Shown here piece by piece: positions 13,272-19,580 of a DNA stretch of 19,580 nt. Each line of letters starts with the position of its first letter. Within the stretch, counting starts at the first letter, position 1. The DNA comes from CAZEFK01 sp964511405. Lineage in GTDB: Bacteria > Pseudomonadota > Alphaproteobacteria > Elsterales > Elsteraceae. Location: positions 1 to 19,580 of the forward strand of contig CAZEFK010000140.1 in the NCBI GenBank assembly GCA_964511405.1, given 5' to 3'. The translations under genes were made by a program, and so were the position numbers. A model generated the notes under the pieces. It was not told the DNA's origin. It did not search any database and saw nothing but the letters and a program-made list of their open reading frames with translations.

Positions 13272-14876
13272 TCAAATCTTCGGCCGGACGCCCATGGCCA
13301 GGGTGTACTGGTCGGCCCGCCCCGTGGCCTCGATGCCCGTGCGCGCGGCCCACTGCGACACTTCATGGTGGAGCGGCAGAATGCCGGCATCGCCGATCAC
13401 GATCTCGCTGGCCTCGGCCAGCAGCTTGGCGCGCTCGGTGTCGTCCAGGGTGTGCAGGGCCTTGATCAGCACCGCGTCGAAGCGCGGGTTGGAGTAGCGC
13501 CCGGTGTTGCCGACGCCCAGGCCAGCCTTGGCGTCGTAGGTCGCGACGCACGCCGCCATGGGGTTCGAGGTCTCGCCGGTGTTGGCGCCCCAGCTGTCGA
13601 AGAACAGCGAATAGTTGGGTTCGGCCAGCTTGGCGCCGTACACCGCCCAGGGCATCACCTGGGCCTCGGTCGCGATGCCGACCCGCCCCAACATCTGCGC
13701 GACCGCCTGCAGCACCTTGGCGTCGTTGATGTAGCGGTCGTTGGGGCCGTGGATGGTCAGCTTGAAGCCCTGGGGATAGCCCGCCTCGGCCAGCAGCGCC
13801 TTGGCGCCGGCGGGATCGTAGGGATCGGGCTCCAGCTTGTCCGAGGTGCCGAACCGCCCCTTGGGCAGGAACTGGGCGGCCACGATCGCCTGGCCTTCCA
13901 TCACGCGGTCGACGATCGCCTGGCGGTTGATCGCCCGCGACACCGCCCGGCGCACGCGCAGGTCCAGGAACGGGTTCTTGGGCAGCAGCTGCCCGTTGGC
14001 ATCGGTCGCATAGGGCGTCACGTCGCGGCTGAGGTCGAAGCCCAGATAGATCAGCCGGTTCGAGACCGCGCGGACCATCTGGAACCGGTGGTCGGCCGCG
14101 ATCCGCTGGGCGCCCTCCGCCGGCACCGCCTCGATCAGGTCCAGGTCGCCGGCCAGCAGGCCGCTGAGCCGCGCCGCCTCGCCGGTGACGAAGCGCAGGG
14201 TGATGGTAGACCAGGGCTCGGCCCGCCCCCAATAGGCTTCGTTCGGCACCAGCGCGACATGGCTGCCCGGGACATACTCGGCCAGCCGGTAAGGGCCGGT
14301 CCCGATCGCGGCCTTGCCGGCGTTGAAATCGGAGGTGGGCGCATCCTTGAGCGCCGCCTTGATGATCCGGATGCGAGAGACCGAGCTGGGCAGCAGCGGA
14401 TCGGGCGCCGCGGTCTCGATCAGCAGGGTGGCGGGATCGGCCGCGCGCATCGACTTGATGCCGCGGGTGTAGGTCTTGAACGAGGCGGTGCTGGGAAGGG
14501 TCGAGGCGCGCGTGAACGAGACGATGATGTCGTCGGGCGTGAGCGGCGTGCCGTCGCTGAAGCGCACATCGGGCCGGAGCTTGAATTCCCAATGGGTGTC
14601 GTCGAGGGCGCGCCAGGACAGGGCCAGGCAGGGCATCAGGCGCGACTGCTCGTCATTGGCGACCAGGGTGTCGAACAGGTGCGTCGCGACCGAGTTGTTC
14701 GGAGCGTTGTTCTGGAAATGCGGATCGATGGTGGTGGCCGGCGCGGCCAGGCCGATGCGCAAGGTCGGTGCCGCGGCCCGGGCCGCGCGGCCACCGATCG
14801 CGGCCAGGCCGGCCAGGCCGGCCAGAACGGTCCGCCGCCGGACCACCGGGAATAATCCGAGACGGGGCTGAGGCAT
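13272..14876 (-). CDS. ABC transporter substrate-binding protein, family 5 (peptide/opine type), Tat-exported
   Basis: Periplasmic binding protein of the DppA/OppA family, 534 aa. The N-terminus MPQPRLGLFPVVRRRTVLAGLAGLAAIGGRAARAAA has a twin-arginine motif (RRRTVL, residues 13-18) and a cleavage site near 36, so it is probably exported folded by Tat. Family blocks are LRIGLAAPATTIDPHFQNNAPNNSVATHLFDTLV, LALSWRALDDTHWEFKLRPDVRFSDGTPLTPDDIIVSF, GTGPYRL, LRVRRAVSRAINRQAIVDRVMEGQA and YDPAGAKALLAEAGYPQGFKL. AAAGGA lies 7 nt before the ATG. First gene of the operon, divergent from a GntR-type regulator. No permease or ATPase gene is linked, so it must use a transporter encoded elsewhere. Confidence 0.94.
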   Translation of the reverse strand: MPQPRLGLFPVVRRRTVLAGLAGLAAIGGRAARAAAPTLRIGLAAPATTIDPHFQNNAPNNSVATHLFDTLVANDEQSRLMPCLALSWRALDDTHWEFKLRPDVRFSDGTPLTPDDIIVSFTRASTLPSTASFKTYTRGIKSMRAADPATLLIETAAPDPLLPSSVSRIRIIKAALKDAPTSDFNAGKAAIGTGPYRLAEYVPGSHVALVPNEAYWGRAEPWSTITLRFVTGEAARLSGLLAGDLDLIEAVPAEGAQRIAADHRFQMVRAVSNRLIYLGFDLSRDVTPYATDANGQLLPKNPFLDLRVRRAVSRAINRQAIVDRVMEGQAIVAAQFLPKGRFGTSDKLEPDPYDPAGAKALLAEAGYPQGFKLTIHGPNDRYINDAKVLQAVAQMLGRVGIATEAQVMPWAVYGAKLAEPNYSLFFDSWGANTGETSNPMAACVATYDAKAGLGVGNTGRYSNPRFDAVLIKALHTLDDTERAKLLAEASEIVIGDAGILPLHHEVSQWAARTGIEATGRADQYTLAMGVRPKI

Positions 14877-14899
14877 CGGTGCATCCTTTCCGGCGCTCG

Positions 14900-14917
14900 T
14901 CGCGGATCTGTCCGCGA
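14900..14917. promoter_or_regulatory. Palindromic operator candidate between the SBP operon and the GntR gene
   Basis: TCGCGGA-TCTG-TCCGCGA is an 18-bp dyad with 7 perfectly paired bases per arm. It sits in the 64-bp divergent gap, 24 bp from the solute-binding protein start and 24 bp from the regulator start. A second looser dyad ATGTA-N16-TACAT (14917-14942) overlaps the regulator start. One regulator site controlling both directions is the usual layout for GntR-type genes. Confidence 0.55.
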
Positions 14918-14940
14918 TGTATTTTCGGCGAACAGCGTAC

Positions 14941-15852
14941 ATGACCGATCCGCTTCTGTCGAACCCCAGCCGGCTCCATCGCGATCTGTCGGCGCGCATC
15001 GCGGCCCTGATCCGCGACGGCGGCCTGGAGCCCGGCACCCGCCTGGCCGAGGTCGCGCTGGCGGTGCAGCTGGGCGTGTCACGGACGCCGGTGCGCGCGG
15101 CCCTGGTGCTGCTGGCCGAGCATGGCCTCGCGGTCCGCGCCGGCCGCGGCTTCGTGGTCGGCGGCTCGGACGCCGCGCCGGCCGCGCTGGCCCCCGAACC
15201 GGACCCCGATCCCGAACGCCTGGCCCTCACCATTGCCCGCGATCGCGTGACCGGCGCCCTGCCCGACCGGGTCACCGAGGCCGACCTGATGCGCCGCTAC
15301 CAGGTGCGCCGGCCGCTGCTGCACCGGGTGCTGCGCCAGCTGGCCGACGTCGCGGTGGTCGCGCGCAGCCCGGGCCAAGGCTGGCAGTTCCTGCCCGCGC
15401 TCGAGGACGCGGCGGCGCGCGAGGAAAGCTACCGCTGGCGGATGCTGGTCGAGCCCGCGGCCATCCTGCAGCCCGGCTATGCGCTGCCGCCGGCCTGGCT
15501 GGCCGACATGCGCGAGCGCCACCGGCGCATGCTGGCCGAGCCCTGGCGGCCGACCGCCAGCCTCGCCTTCTACGAGATGAATGCCGCGTTCCACGACGGG
15601 TTGGCGGCCGGTGCCGGCAACCGTTACCTGCTGGCCGCCGTGCAGCAGCAGAACCGCCTGCGCCGCCTGCTCAACTACGAATGGGGCTTCGGCAGCGACG
15701 CCGCCCGCGCCGACCGGGTCCAGGTCAGCTGCCGCGAGCACCTGGAGATCCTGGACCGGATCGAGGATAGCGACATGGACGTCGCGGCGGCACTGCTGCG
15801 CCGGCACATCGGCCGCAGCGGTGCCCGACGGGGGCCGGTCGGCGACGGATGA
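14941..15852 (+). CDS. GntR-family regulator with apparent tandem winged helices
   Basis: Transcription regulator, 303 aa. Residues ~8-75 are a GntR winged helix (LHRDLSARIAALIRDGGLEPGTRLAEVALAVQLGVSRTPVRAALVLLAEHGLAVRAGRGFVVGG). Residues ~88-155 look like a second, divergent one (RLALTIARDRVTGALPDRVTEADLMRRYQVRRPLLHRVLRQLADVAVVARSPGQGWQFLP). The remainder is helical and FCD/FadR-like (EMNAAFHDGLAAGAGNRYLL, then SCREHLEILDRIE), expected to bind an effector. The ATG at 14941 is chosen by family match; an in-frame ATG at 14917 would overlap the palindrome. Divergent from the binding protein operon, which it probably controls together with itself. Confidence 0.87.
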   Translation: MTDPLLSNPSRLHRDLSARIAALIRDGGLEPGTRLAEVALAVQLGVSRTPVRAALVLLAEHGLAVRAGRGFVVGGSDAAPAALAPEPDPDPERLALTIARDRVTGALPDRVTEADLMRRYQVRRPLLHRVLRQLADVAVVARSPGQGWQFLPALEDAAAREESYRWRMLVEPAAILQPGYALPPAWLADMRERHRRMLAEPWRPTASLAFYEMNAAFHDGLAAGAGNRYLLAAVQQQNRLRRLLNYEWGFGSDAARADRVQVSCREHLEILDRIEDSDMDVAAALLRRHIGRSGARRGPVGDG

Positions 15853-15855
15853 TGT

Positions 15856-15876
15856 CTTCTGTGATGAGGCTGTACA
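15856..15876. repeat. Flank repeat, left copy
   Basis: Matches 16302-16322 at 18 of 21 positions. In both places it lies just beyond the stop of a GH3 gene 3' end, so the duplication extends past the coding sequence. Confidence 0.65.
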
Positions 15877-15880
15877 GAGG

Positions 15881-16011
15881 TCAGCGCGACAGCCGGGCAT
15901 CGCTCTCGGCAAGGCGGGCATCGGCCGTTCCGCCAAGGGCGCAGCGCGCAGTCGAGCGCGGGGTAGGCCTGGATGTCGCCATAGGCGATCAGCAGCCGGT
16001 CGACGCCGGCG
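15881..16011 (-). pseudogene. Truncated, frameshifted copy of the GH3 gene 3' end
   Basis: About 131 bp align with 16350-16488 of the intact GH3 gene at close to 89% identity with a single 8-bp deletion. Translation reads AGVDRLLIAYGDIQAYPALDCALRPWRNGR and then, after the frame change, DARLAESDARLSR and a stop, against AGVDLLLIAYDGIQAYPALDCALRAWRTGR ... LAESNARLAR in the intact gene. There is no start and no catalytic part. The copy is separated from the intact gene by a small membrane protein gene. With 15856-15876 it forms one arm of a direct duplication. Confidence 0.85.
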
Positions 16012-16059
16012 CGGCGGGCGATCCCCGGCTTGGTGTGATGCGGCCTCAGGATTCCCGGA

Positions 16060-16263
16060 CTAGTGCCGGAGCGCTAGCATTATCAGCCCGACCGTCGCAG
16101 CCAGGTTGAAGCCAACCATCCACTTCAGGAGCGCCAAATCGCTGTCGATCCGCGCGAACCGGCTCTCGTAGGCCGCGACTGCCTCGGCGGCCTTGCGCGA
16201 CTTCTCCTCGGAAGCGCCGGCCTCGCGCAACGCATCGTAGATCTCGGCGATCATCGTTGTCAT
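16060..16263 (-). CDS. Small coiled-coil protein with C-terminal membrane anchor
   Basis: A 67-aa product, MTTMIAEIYDALREAGASEEKSRKAAEAVAAYESRFARIDSDLALLKWMVGFNLAATVGLIMLALRH. Residues 1-45 are a charged amphipathic helix likely to form a coiled coil; residues ~47-65 are one TM helix at the C-terminus. Small proteins of this layout (YDALKEAG...LLKWMVGFN) are common in alphaproteobacteria and related to DUF1640-type proteins (from memory), without known function. AGGA lies 7 nt before the ATG. It lies between the two copies of the GH3 3' end, so it could have moved in with the duplication. Confidence 0.8.
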   Translation of the reverse strand: MTTMIAEIYDALREAGASEEKSRKAAEAVAAYESRFARIDSDLALLKWMVGFNLAATVGLIMLALRH

Positions 16264-16301
16264 GGCGCGATCCTACTCGGCCGACGGGGGAACGGGCGAG
16301 C

Positions 16302-16322
16302 CTTCTATGACGAGGCCGTACA
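16302..16322. repeat. Flank repeat, right copy
   Basis: Counterpart of 15856-15876, 18 of 21 identical. A further ~24 bp (about 16323-16346) separate it from the GH3 stop region here and are missing from the left copy. Confidence 0.65.
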
Positions 16323-16349
16323 CGGCCCAAGCGCGACTGAATGCGGCGG

Positions 16350-17609
16350 TCAGCGCGCCAGCCGGGCATTGCTTTCGGCAAGGCGGGCGCCGTCCAACCG
16401 GCCGGTCCGCCAGGCGCGCAGCGCGCAATCAAGCGCGGGGTAGGCCTGGATGCCATCATAGGCGATCAGCAGCAGGTCGACGCCGGCGTTGAGCGCACTC
16501 ACCACGCTCCGGCACAGGCCGGCGTGGTAGGGCGGCTCCATGGTCAGGTCGTCGGTGATCAGCAGTCCCTGGAAGCCACAGCCCCGGCGCACGACACCCT
16601 GGACCACGCGCTCGGACTGCCAGGCGAAACCGGCAGGATCCAGCGCATCCACCACGACGTGGCCGATCATGACGGCCGCGCCGCTGTGCGCGGCGACCTC
16701 GCGGAACGGCAGCCAGCCCCGCTCGTCCGGTCCGTCCAGATGGGCGCCGAACCAATGGGTGTCGGCGCGGATCCGGCCCAGGCCCGGAAAATGCTTCAAG
16801 GTCGGCCGCACGCCGGCCGCCTCCAAGCCGCGGCCATAGGCTTCGGCGACGGCAGCGACCACATCAGGATCGTCGGCGATGGCGCGTTGCGCGATCAGGC
16901 TGTTGCGGTCCAGCGGATTGGCCGGGCCGTCGGCGCGCAGATCCACCACCGGCGCCAGATCCATCGTGATGCCAAGCCCGGCCAGCTCGCGGCCCTGGCG
17001 GCCGCCGTACGCCGTCGCGGCGGCGGCCCGCTCGGCCGGCGCCAGGCCGGCCAGGGTCGCCAGCGGCGGCAGCGCCGTCAGCGGCGGCGACAGCCGGGAC
17101 ACGATCCCGCCCTCCTGGTCGGCGGCCACGATCAGCGGCGGCAGACCGGCATCCCGGCGCGCCTGCTGGAGCAGCCGGATCTCCGCGGCCACGGCCGCGG
17201 CCGAGCGGCCCGCGACATTGCGATGGGTGACGAACACGCCGCCGACCAGGCCCCGGCGGACCAGCGGCAGGATATCGTCGACGCGCGCGTAGCCGACCAC
17301 GAAATGCCGGCCGATCGCGGCCGCCTCCGGCCCCGCCGCCAACACCGTCCGGCGCGCCTGATCCATGCGGACCAGCTGGCCGCCGACCATGCCGGCGACC
17401 GCCAGCCAAGCGGCGGCAAGCGCCCACGCCCCGATGCCCCGCCGCGCTCGCCGGACGACCGCCAGCGCGACCGCCACGCCGGCGGCCACCAAGGCCGGCG
17501 CCAGCCACGGCCGGGTGACGGACAGCATCGGGTCCCAGAGGTCGGCGGCCAGCGCCAGCAGCAAAGCGGCCGCGGCCCACAGCCCGGCCACGGCCACACG
17601 GCCGATCAC
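16350..17609 (-). CDS. Membrane-anchored GH3 family glycosidase, NagZ-like
   Basis: A 419-aa protein of glycoside hydrolase family 3, related to the NagZ beta-N-acetylglucosaminidase of peptidoglycan recycling. Residues 1-80 hold about three TM helices (near 5-22, 35-52, 60-77), an addition absent from cytoplasmic NagZ. The catalytic domain shows LIVAADQEGGIVSRL, ITMDLAPVVDLR, LKHFPGLGRIRADTHW (272-286; KHFPG then the Asp283/His285 general acid dyad) and the nucleophile block LLITDDLTM with Asp353. The start is GTG at 17607-17609, 7 bp after the NDUFAF3-like gene. Activity as a GH3 enzyme is likely; the substrate (muropeptide or other beta-glycoside) and the topology are inferred. Confidence 0.85.
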   Translation of the reverse strand: MIGRVAVAGLWAAAALLLALAADLWDPMLSVTRPWLAPALVAAGVAVALAVVRRARRGIGAWALAAAWLAVAGMVGGQLVRMDQARRTVLAAGPEAAAIGRHFVVGYARVDDILPLVRRGLVGGVFVTHRNVAGRSAAAVAAEIRLLQQARRDAGLPPLIVAADQEGGIVSRLSPPLTALPPLATLAGLAPAERAAAATAYGGRQGRELAGLGITMDLAPVVDLRADGPANPLDRNSLIAQRAIADDPDVVAAVAEAYGRGLEAAGVRPTLKHFPGLGRIRADTHWFGAHLDGPDERGWLPFREVAAHSGAAVMIGHVVVDALDPAGFAWQSERVVQGVVRRGCGFQGLLITDDLTMEPPYHAGLCRSVVSALNAGVDLLLIAYDGIQAYPALDCALRAWRTGRLDGARLAESNARLAR

Positions 17610-17616
17610 GACCGGG

Positions 17617-17982
17617 TCAGCCGAGCGCGATCAGAGCTGCGGCGACCAGCCGATTCTCGGCCAGCAGCACGCTGTAGGTCCGGCAGGCGGCGCCGGTGTC
17701 CATGGGTTCGATCGGGATGCCGCGGCCGCGCAGGGCCGCCGGCACCGGCAGCGCCCGCCGGCCGCAGCCGAGCAGCAGCACCTGCACGCCGGCGGCGGCC
17801 GCGATCAGGGCGTCCAGGTCGGCGTCCGTGGCGGCCGTCAGGTCGGTGACCGGCCACGCGACGGTCCGCTCCGGCCGCACCACGACCGAGCCGGCATAGT
17901 CCTGGCCGGAGATGCGGAATCCGGCCGGCCCATAGCGCTCGATGACCTGTCGGTCGCCGGGCGCTGACGCGATCAGGCGCAT
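17617..17982 (-). CDS. Mth938-like (DUF498) protein, NDUFAF3 homologue
   Basis: A 121-aa protein of the Mth938/DUF498 fold. Blocks are RYGPAGFRISGQDYAGSVVVRPERTVAWPV, VQVLLLGCGRRALPVPAALRGRGIPIEPMDTGAACRTYSVLLAENRLVAAALI, all characteristic. The human relative NDUFAF3 is a complex I assembly factor; a role in bacterial complex I is inference. AGGGG lies 6 nt before the ATG. It is 12 bp after yajC, placing it in the yajC operon. In many alphaproteobacteria this gene follows secF; here secDF is missing from between them. Confidence 0.92.
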   Translation of the reverse strand: MRLIASAPGDRQVIERYGPAGFRISGQDYAGSVVVRPERTVAWPVTDLTAATDADLDALIAAAAGVQVLLLGCGRRALPVPAALRGRGIPIEPMDTGAACRTYSVLLAENRLVAAALIALG

Positions 17983-17994
17983 GGCCGGCCCCTG

Positions 17995-18330
17995 CTACTT
18001 GGCGGCGGACTTGGACTCCACCTTTTCGGGAGCCTTGGCGCCGCCATCGCCGCGCGGCTCGGTCTTGGCGCGCACGTCAGCGATCGTCGCGCGCACGACC
18101 TTGACCCGTACGTTCTCGGCGATCTCGACCGTGACCTCGGCTTCGTCGACCTTGGTCACCAAGCCGAGGATGCCGCCGGCCGTGACCACCCGGTCGCCCC
18201 GGCGCAGCGCCGCCAGCATGTCGCGATGGGCGTTCGCCTTCTTCTGCTGCGGCCGCAGCAGCAACAGGTAGAAGACGCCGATGATCAGGATGATCGGCAG
18301 GAACTGGGCAAGGGCGGCGCTATTGGGCAT
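17995..18330 (-). CDS. yajC: YajC, preprotein translocase subunit
   Basis: A 111-aa single-pass inner-membrane protein associated with SecDF. The TM helix is at residues ~8-26 (AQFLPIILIIGVFYLLLLRPQQKK), with the signature LLRPQQKKANAHRDMLAALRRGDRVVTAGGILGLVTKVDEAEVTVEIAENVRVKVVRATIADV. The last ~20 residues are a Lys/Glu/Ala-rich tail. There is no strong Shine-Dalgarno sequence. It is first in an operon with the NDUFAF3-like and GH3 genes and is separated from secDF by about 9 kb in opposite orientation, which is unusual. A sigma70-type promoter lies 60-90 bp upstream. Confidence 0.97.
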   Translation of the reverse strand: MPNSAALAQFLPIILIIGVFYLLLLRPQQKKANAHRDMLAALRRGDRVVTAGGILGLVTKVDEAEVTVEIAENVRVKVVRATIADVRAKTEPRGDGGAKAPEKVESKSAAK

Positions 18331-18391
18331 GGAGCGGAATCCGGTGGGGAAAACGGGGCCGGCGCGGTCGGTCGGACGGCGGGTGGCGCGG

Positions 18392-18419
18392 ACTATAGCG
18401 ACGGCGCCCCGATTGGCAA
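18392..18419 (-). promoter_or_regulatory. Sigma70-type promoter of the yajC operon
   Basis: Minus-strand TTGCCA (18414-18419, 5/6 to consensus) and TATAGT (18392-18397, 5/6) with a 16-bp spacer, in the 120-bp divergent gap between yajC and the DUF815 gene. The implied transcript starts near 18385, giving a leader of about 55 nt. This is the best promoter match in the window. Confidence 0.6.
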
Positions 18420-18450
18420 ACGCCAGTGGCCAGGCTACAGGTCGGGAGCC

Positions 18451-19335
18451 ATGACCGATCCGTCAACGCCCCCGACCCCGACACCCCCGACCCTCGCGCT
18501 GCTCGCGCGCATCGCCGATGCCCTCGACCGCCTCGCCCCGCCCGCGCCGCCCCCGCTCGACTGGCGCGCCGCCGACGCCTTTCTGTGGCACGCCGATCCG
18601 GCCGGCCTGCTGCCGGTGCCCGAGATCCGCGCCCTGGACCTGGAGCTGCTGGCCGGCATCGAGCGGCAGCGCAGCCAGCTGGCCGAGAACACCCGCCGCT
18701 TCGCCGCCGGGCTGCCGGCCAACAATGCGCTGCTGTGGGGCGCCCGCGGCATGGGCAAGAGCAGCCTGGTCAAGGCGGTCCATGCCGCGGTCAACCGTGA
18801 ACTTGCCGAGCCGCTGGCGCTGGTCGAGATCCACCGCGAGGACCTGGCCGGCCTGCCGGCGCTGCTGCGGCTGGTCCGGCCCGCGCCGCGCCGCGTGATC
18901 CTGTTCTGCGATGACCTGTCGTTCGACGGCGCCGACGTCAGCTACAAGGCCCTCAAGGGCGTGCTGGAGGGTGGCATCGAAGGCCGGCCGGCCAACGCGC
19001 TGTTCTACGCCACCTCGAACCGGCGCCACCTGCTGTCGCGCGAGATGGTCGAGAACGAGCGCAGCACCGCCATCAATCCCAGCGAGGCGGTCGAGGAGAA
19101 GGTCTCGCTGTCGGACCGCTTCGGCCTGTGGCTGGGCTTCCACAGCTGCGACCAGCCGACCTTCTTTGCCATGGTCGACGGCTATGCCCGCCGCTACGGC
19201 CTGGACCTGCCCCCCGAGCAGCTGCACGCCGAGGCCGTCGAGTGGTCGATCACCCGCGGCAGCCGGTCCGGGCGCGTCGCCTGGCAGTTCATCCAGGACC
19301 TCGCGGGACGGCTGGGACGGCACCTGGACGATTGA
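18451..19335 (+). CDS. DUF815-family ATPase
   Basis: A 294-aa AAA-like P-loop ATPase of the DUF815 family, function unknown. Residues 1-30 are Pro/Thr-rich. Walker A is GARGMGKSS with Gly97 to Ser104, Walker B is VILFCDDLSF with Asp154/Asp155, and the family blocks DVSYKALKGVLEGGIEGRPANALFYATSNRRHLL and LSDRFGLWLGFHSCDQ follow. GGAG lies only 2 nt before the ATG, so the true initiation signal is uncertain. Divergent from yajC; in related bacteria it is often next to the yajC-secDF cluster. argC follows after 10 bp and may be co-transcribed. Confidence 0.93.
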   Translation: MTDPSTPPTPTPPTLALLARIADALDRLAPPAPPPLDWRAADAFLWHADPAGLLPVPEIRALDLELLAGIERQRSQLAENTRRFAAGLPANNALLWGARGMGKSSLVKAVHAAVNRELAEPLALVEIHREDLAGLPALLRLVRPAPRRVILFCDDLSFDGADVSYKALKGVLEGGIEGRPANALFYATSNRRHLLSREMVENERSTAINPSEAVEEKVSLSDRFGLWLGFHSCDQPTFFAMVDGYARRYGLDLPPEQLHAEAVEWSITRGSRSGRVAWQFIQDLAGRLGRHLDD

Positions 19336-19345
19336 GGACATCACC

Positions 19346-19580
19346 ATGGGCATTCGCGTCGGCATTGTCGGGATCAGCGGTTTTGGCGGCGGCGAGGCGA
19401 TGCGCCTCATCGCGAGCCACCCGTCTTTCGAGCTGATCTACGCCGCGGGCGAGGGCAGCGCCGGCAGCCGGTTGGTGGACCGCTTCCCCGGTGTGCCGGT
19501 GAAGCTCGCCGAGCTGGTGATCGAGAAGTGGGACCCTCAGACCCTGCCGAAGCTCGACGTGCTGTTCGCATCGCTGCCCA
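19346..19580 (+). CDS. argC: ArgC, N-acetyl-gamma-glutamyl-phosphate reductase (5' part)
   Basis: NADPH-dependent third step of arginine synthesis. The first 78 residues are seen; the gene continues past the window. The N-terminus MGIRVGIVGISGFGGGEAMRLIASHPSFELIYAAGEGSAGSRLVDRFPGV carries the dinucleotide-binding GxxGFGGGE block where other ArgC proteins read GASGYTGGE, followed by LDVLFASLP, matching the conserved segment before the active-site loop. GAGGA overlaps the stop of the ATPase gene, 7 nt before the ATG. The catalytic Cys lies outside the window. Confidence 0.9.
   Translation, partial: MGIRVGIVGISGFGGGEAMRLIASHPSFELIYAAGEGSAGSRLVDRFPGVPVKLAELVIEKWDPQTLPKLDVLFASLP

Noticed and set aside
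10885..13497. Very long open frame (870 codons) on the plus strand opposite the GGT, hydrolase and binding protein genes
   Set aside because: It lies antisense to three clear genes of known families, has low-complexity Arg/Gly/His/Ala-rich composition and no recognisable domain. Long mirror frames are expected at this GC content.
14877..15275. Upstream extension of the solute-binding protein frame
   Set aside because: It would run antisense through the GntR gene and place the Tat signal in the middle of the protein; the ATG at 14876 has a good ribosome-binding site and a signal peptide directly after it.
15849..16109. Plus-strand open frame of 86 codons after the GntR gene
   Set aside because: It reads the duplicated GH3 3' end in the antisense direction and has no independent coding evidence.
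1..19580. CRISPR arrays, tRNA or rRNA genes, transposase, integrase or phage genes
   Set aside because: None seen on either strand; the repeats present are inverted or two-copy direct repeats, and no recombinase gene accompanies the rearranged cassettes.

Overview
The window is about 70% G+C, densely coded, with many ATGA overlaps between genes. It carries a hopanoid-type squalene cluster (hpnC-hpnD-hpnE), an iron superoxide dismutase, folate-dependent TrmFO, and homologues of two mitochondrial complex I assembly factors (NDUFAF6-like and NDUFAF3/Mth938-like). Together these point to a high-GC alphaproteobacterium, most likely of Rhodospirillales type. The genus cannot be read from the sequence.

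Left part (1-6186). The 3' half of trmFO enters from the left edge. Its stop codon lies inside the terminal inverted repeat of a ~190-bp MITE-like hairpin element, which separates it from a convergent 68-aa lipoprotein gene. A 339-bp regulatory-looking spacer follows, then a second, previously uncalled 53-aa lipoprotein gene that begins 3 bp after the NDUFAF6-like squalene/phytoene-synthase-fold gene. Divergent from that gene, hpnC, hpnD and hpnE form a tightly coupled operon converting farnesyl diphosphate to squalene. sodB and a strong terminator close this part.

Sec block and accessory region (6230-16300). secD and secF follow, without yajC. Downstream is an accessory stretch: an MNT/HEPN toxin-antitoxin pair, then mazEF on the opposite strand. 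Both modules are bordered by copies of the same sequences: the first ~25 coding bases (plus leader) of the MNT gene and the last ~37 bases of the HEPN gene. mazEF therefore appears to occupy the inside of a second, gutted MNT/HEPN copy. Next comes a catabolic/uptake operon on the minus strand (Tat-exported extracytoplasmic solute-binding protein, alpha/beta hydrolase, gamma-glutamyltransferase-family Ntn-hydrolase). It is divergent from a GntR-type regulator that seems to carry two winged-helix domains, with a perfect palindrome in the shared promoter.

Right part (15850-19580). A frameshifted copy of the 3' end of a membrane-anchored GH3 glycosidase gene lies beyond a small coiled-coil/membrane protein gene, and the intact GH3 gene lies on the other side. 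Upstream on the same strand are the NDUFAF3-like gene and yajC, led by a good sigma70-type promoter. Divergent from yajC is a DUF815 ATPase gene, followed by the start of argC, which runs off the window.

The set DUF815 / yajC / secD / secF / NDUFAF3-like / NDUFAF6-like / trmFO is, from general knowledge, often contiguous in alphaproteobacteria. Here the same set is present within 19 kb but broken up, inverted in part and interrupted by the accessory region. The best candidate for something undescribed is the pair of toxin-antitoxin modules sharing borders (9086-10806), with the duplicated GH3 tail around a small gene (15856-16488) as a second case of cassette-like rearrangement.
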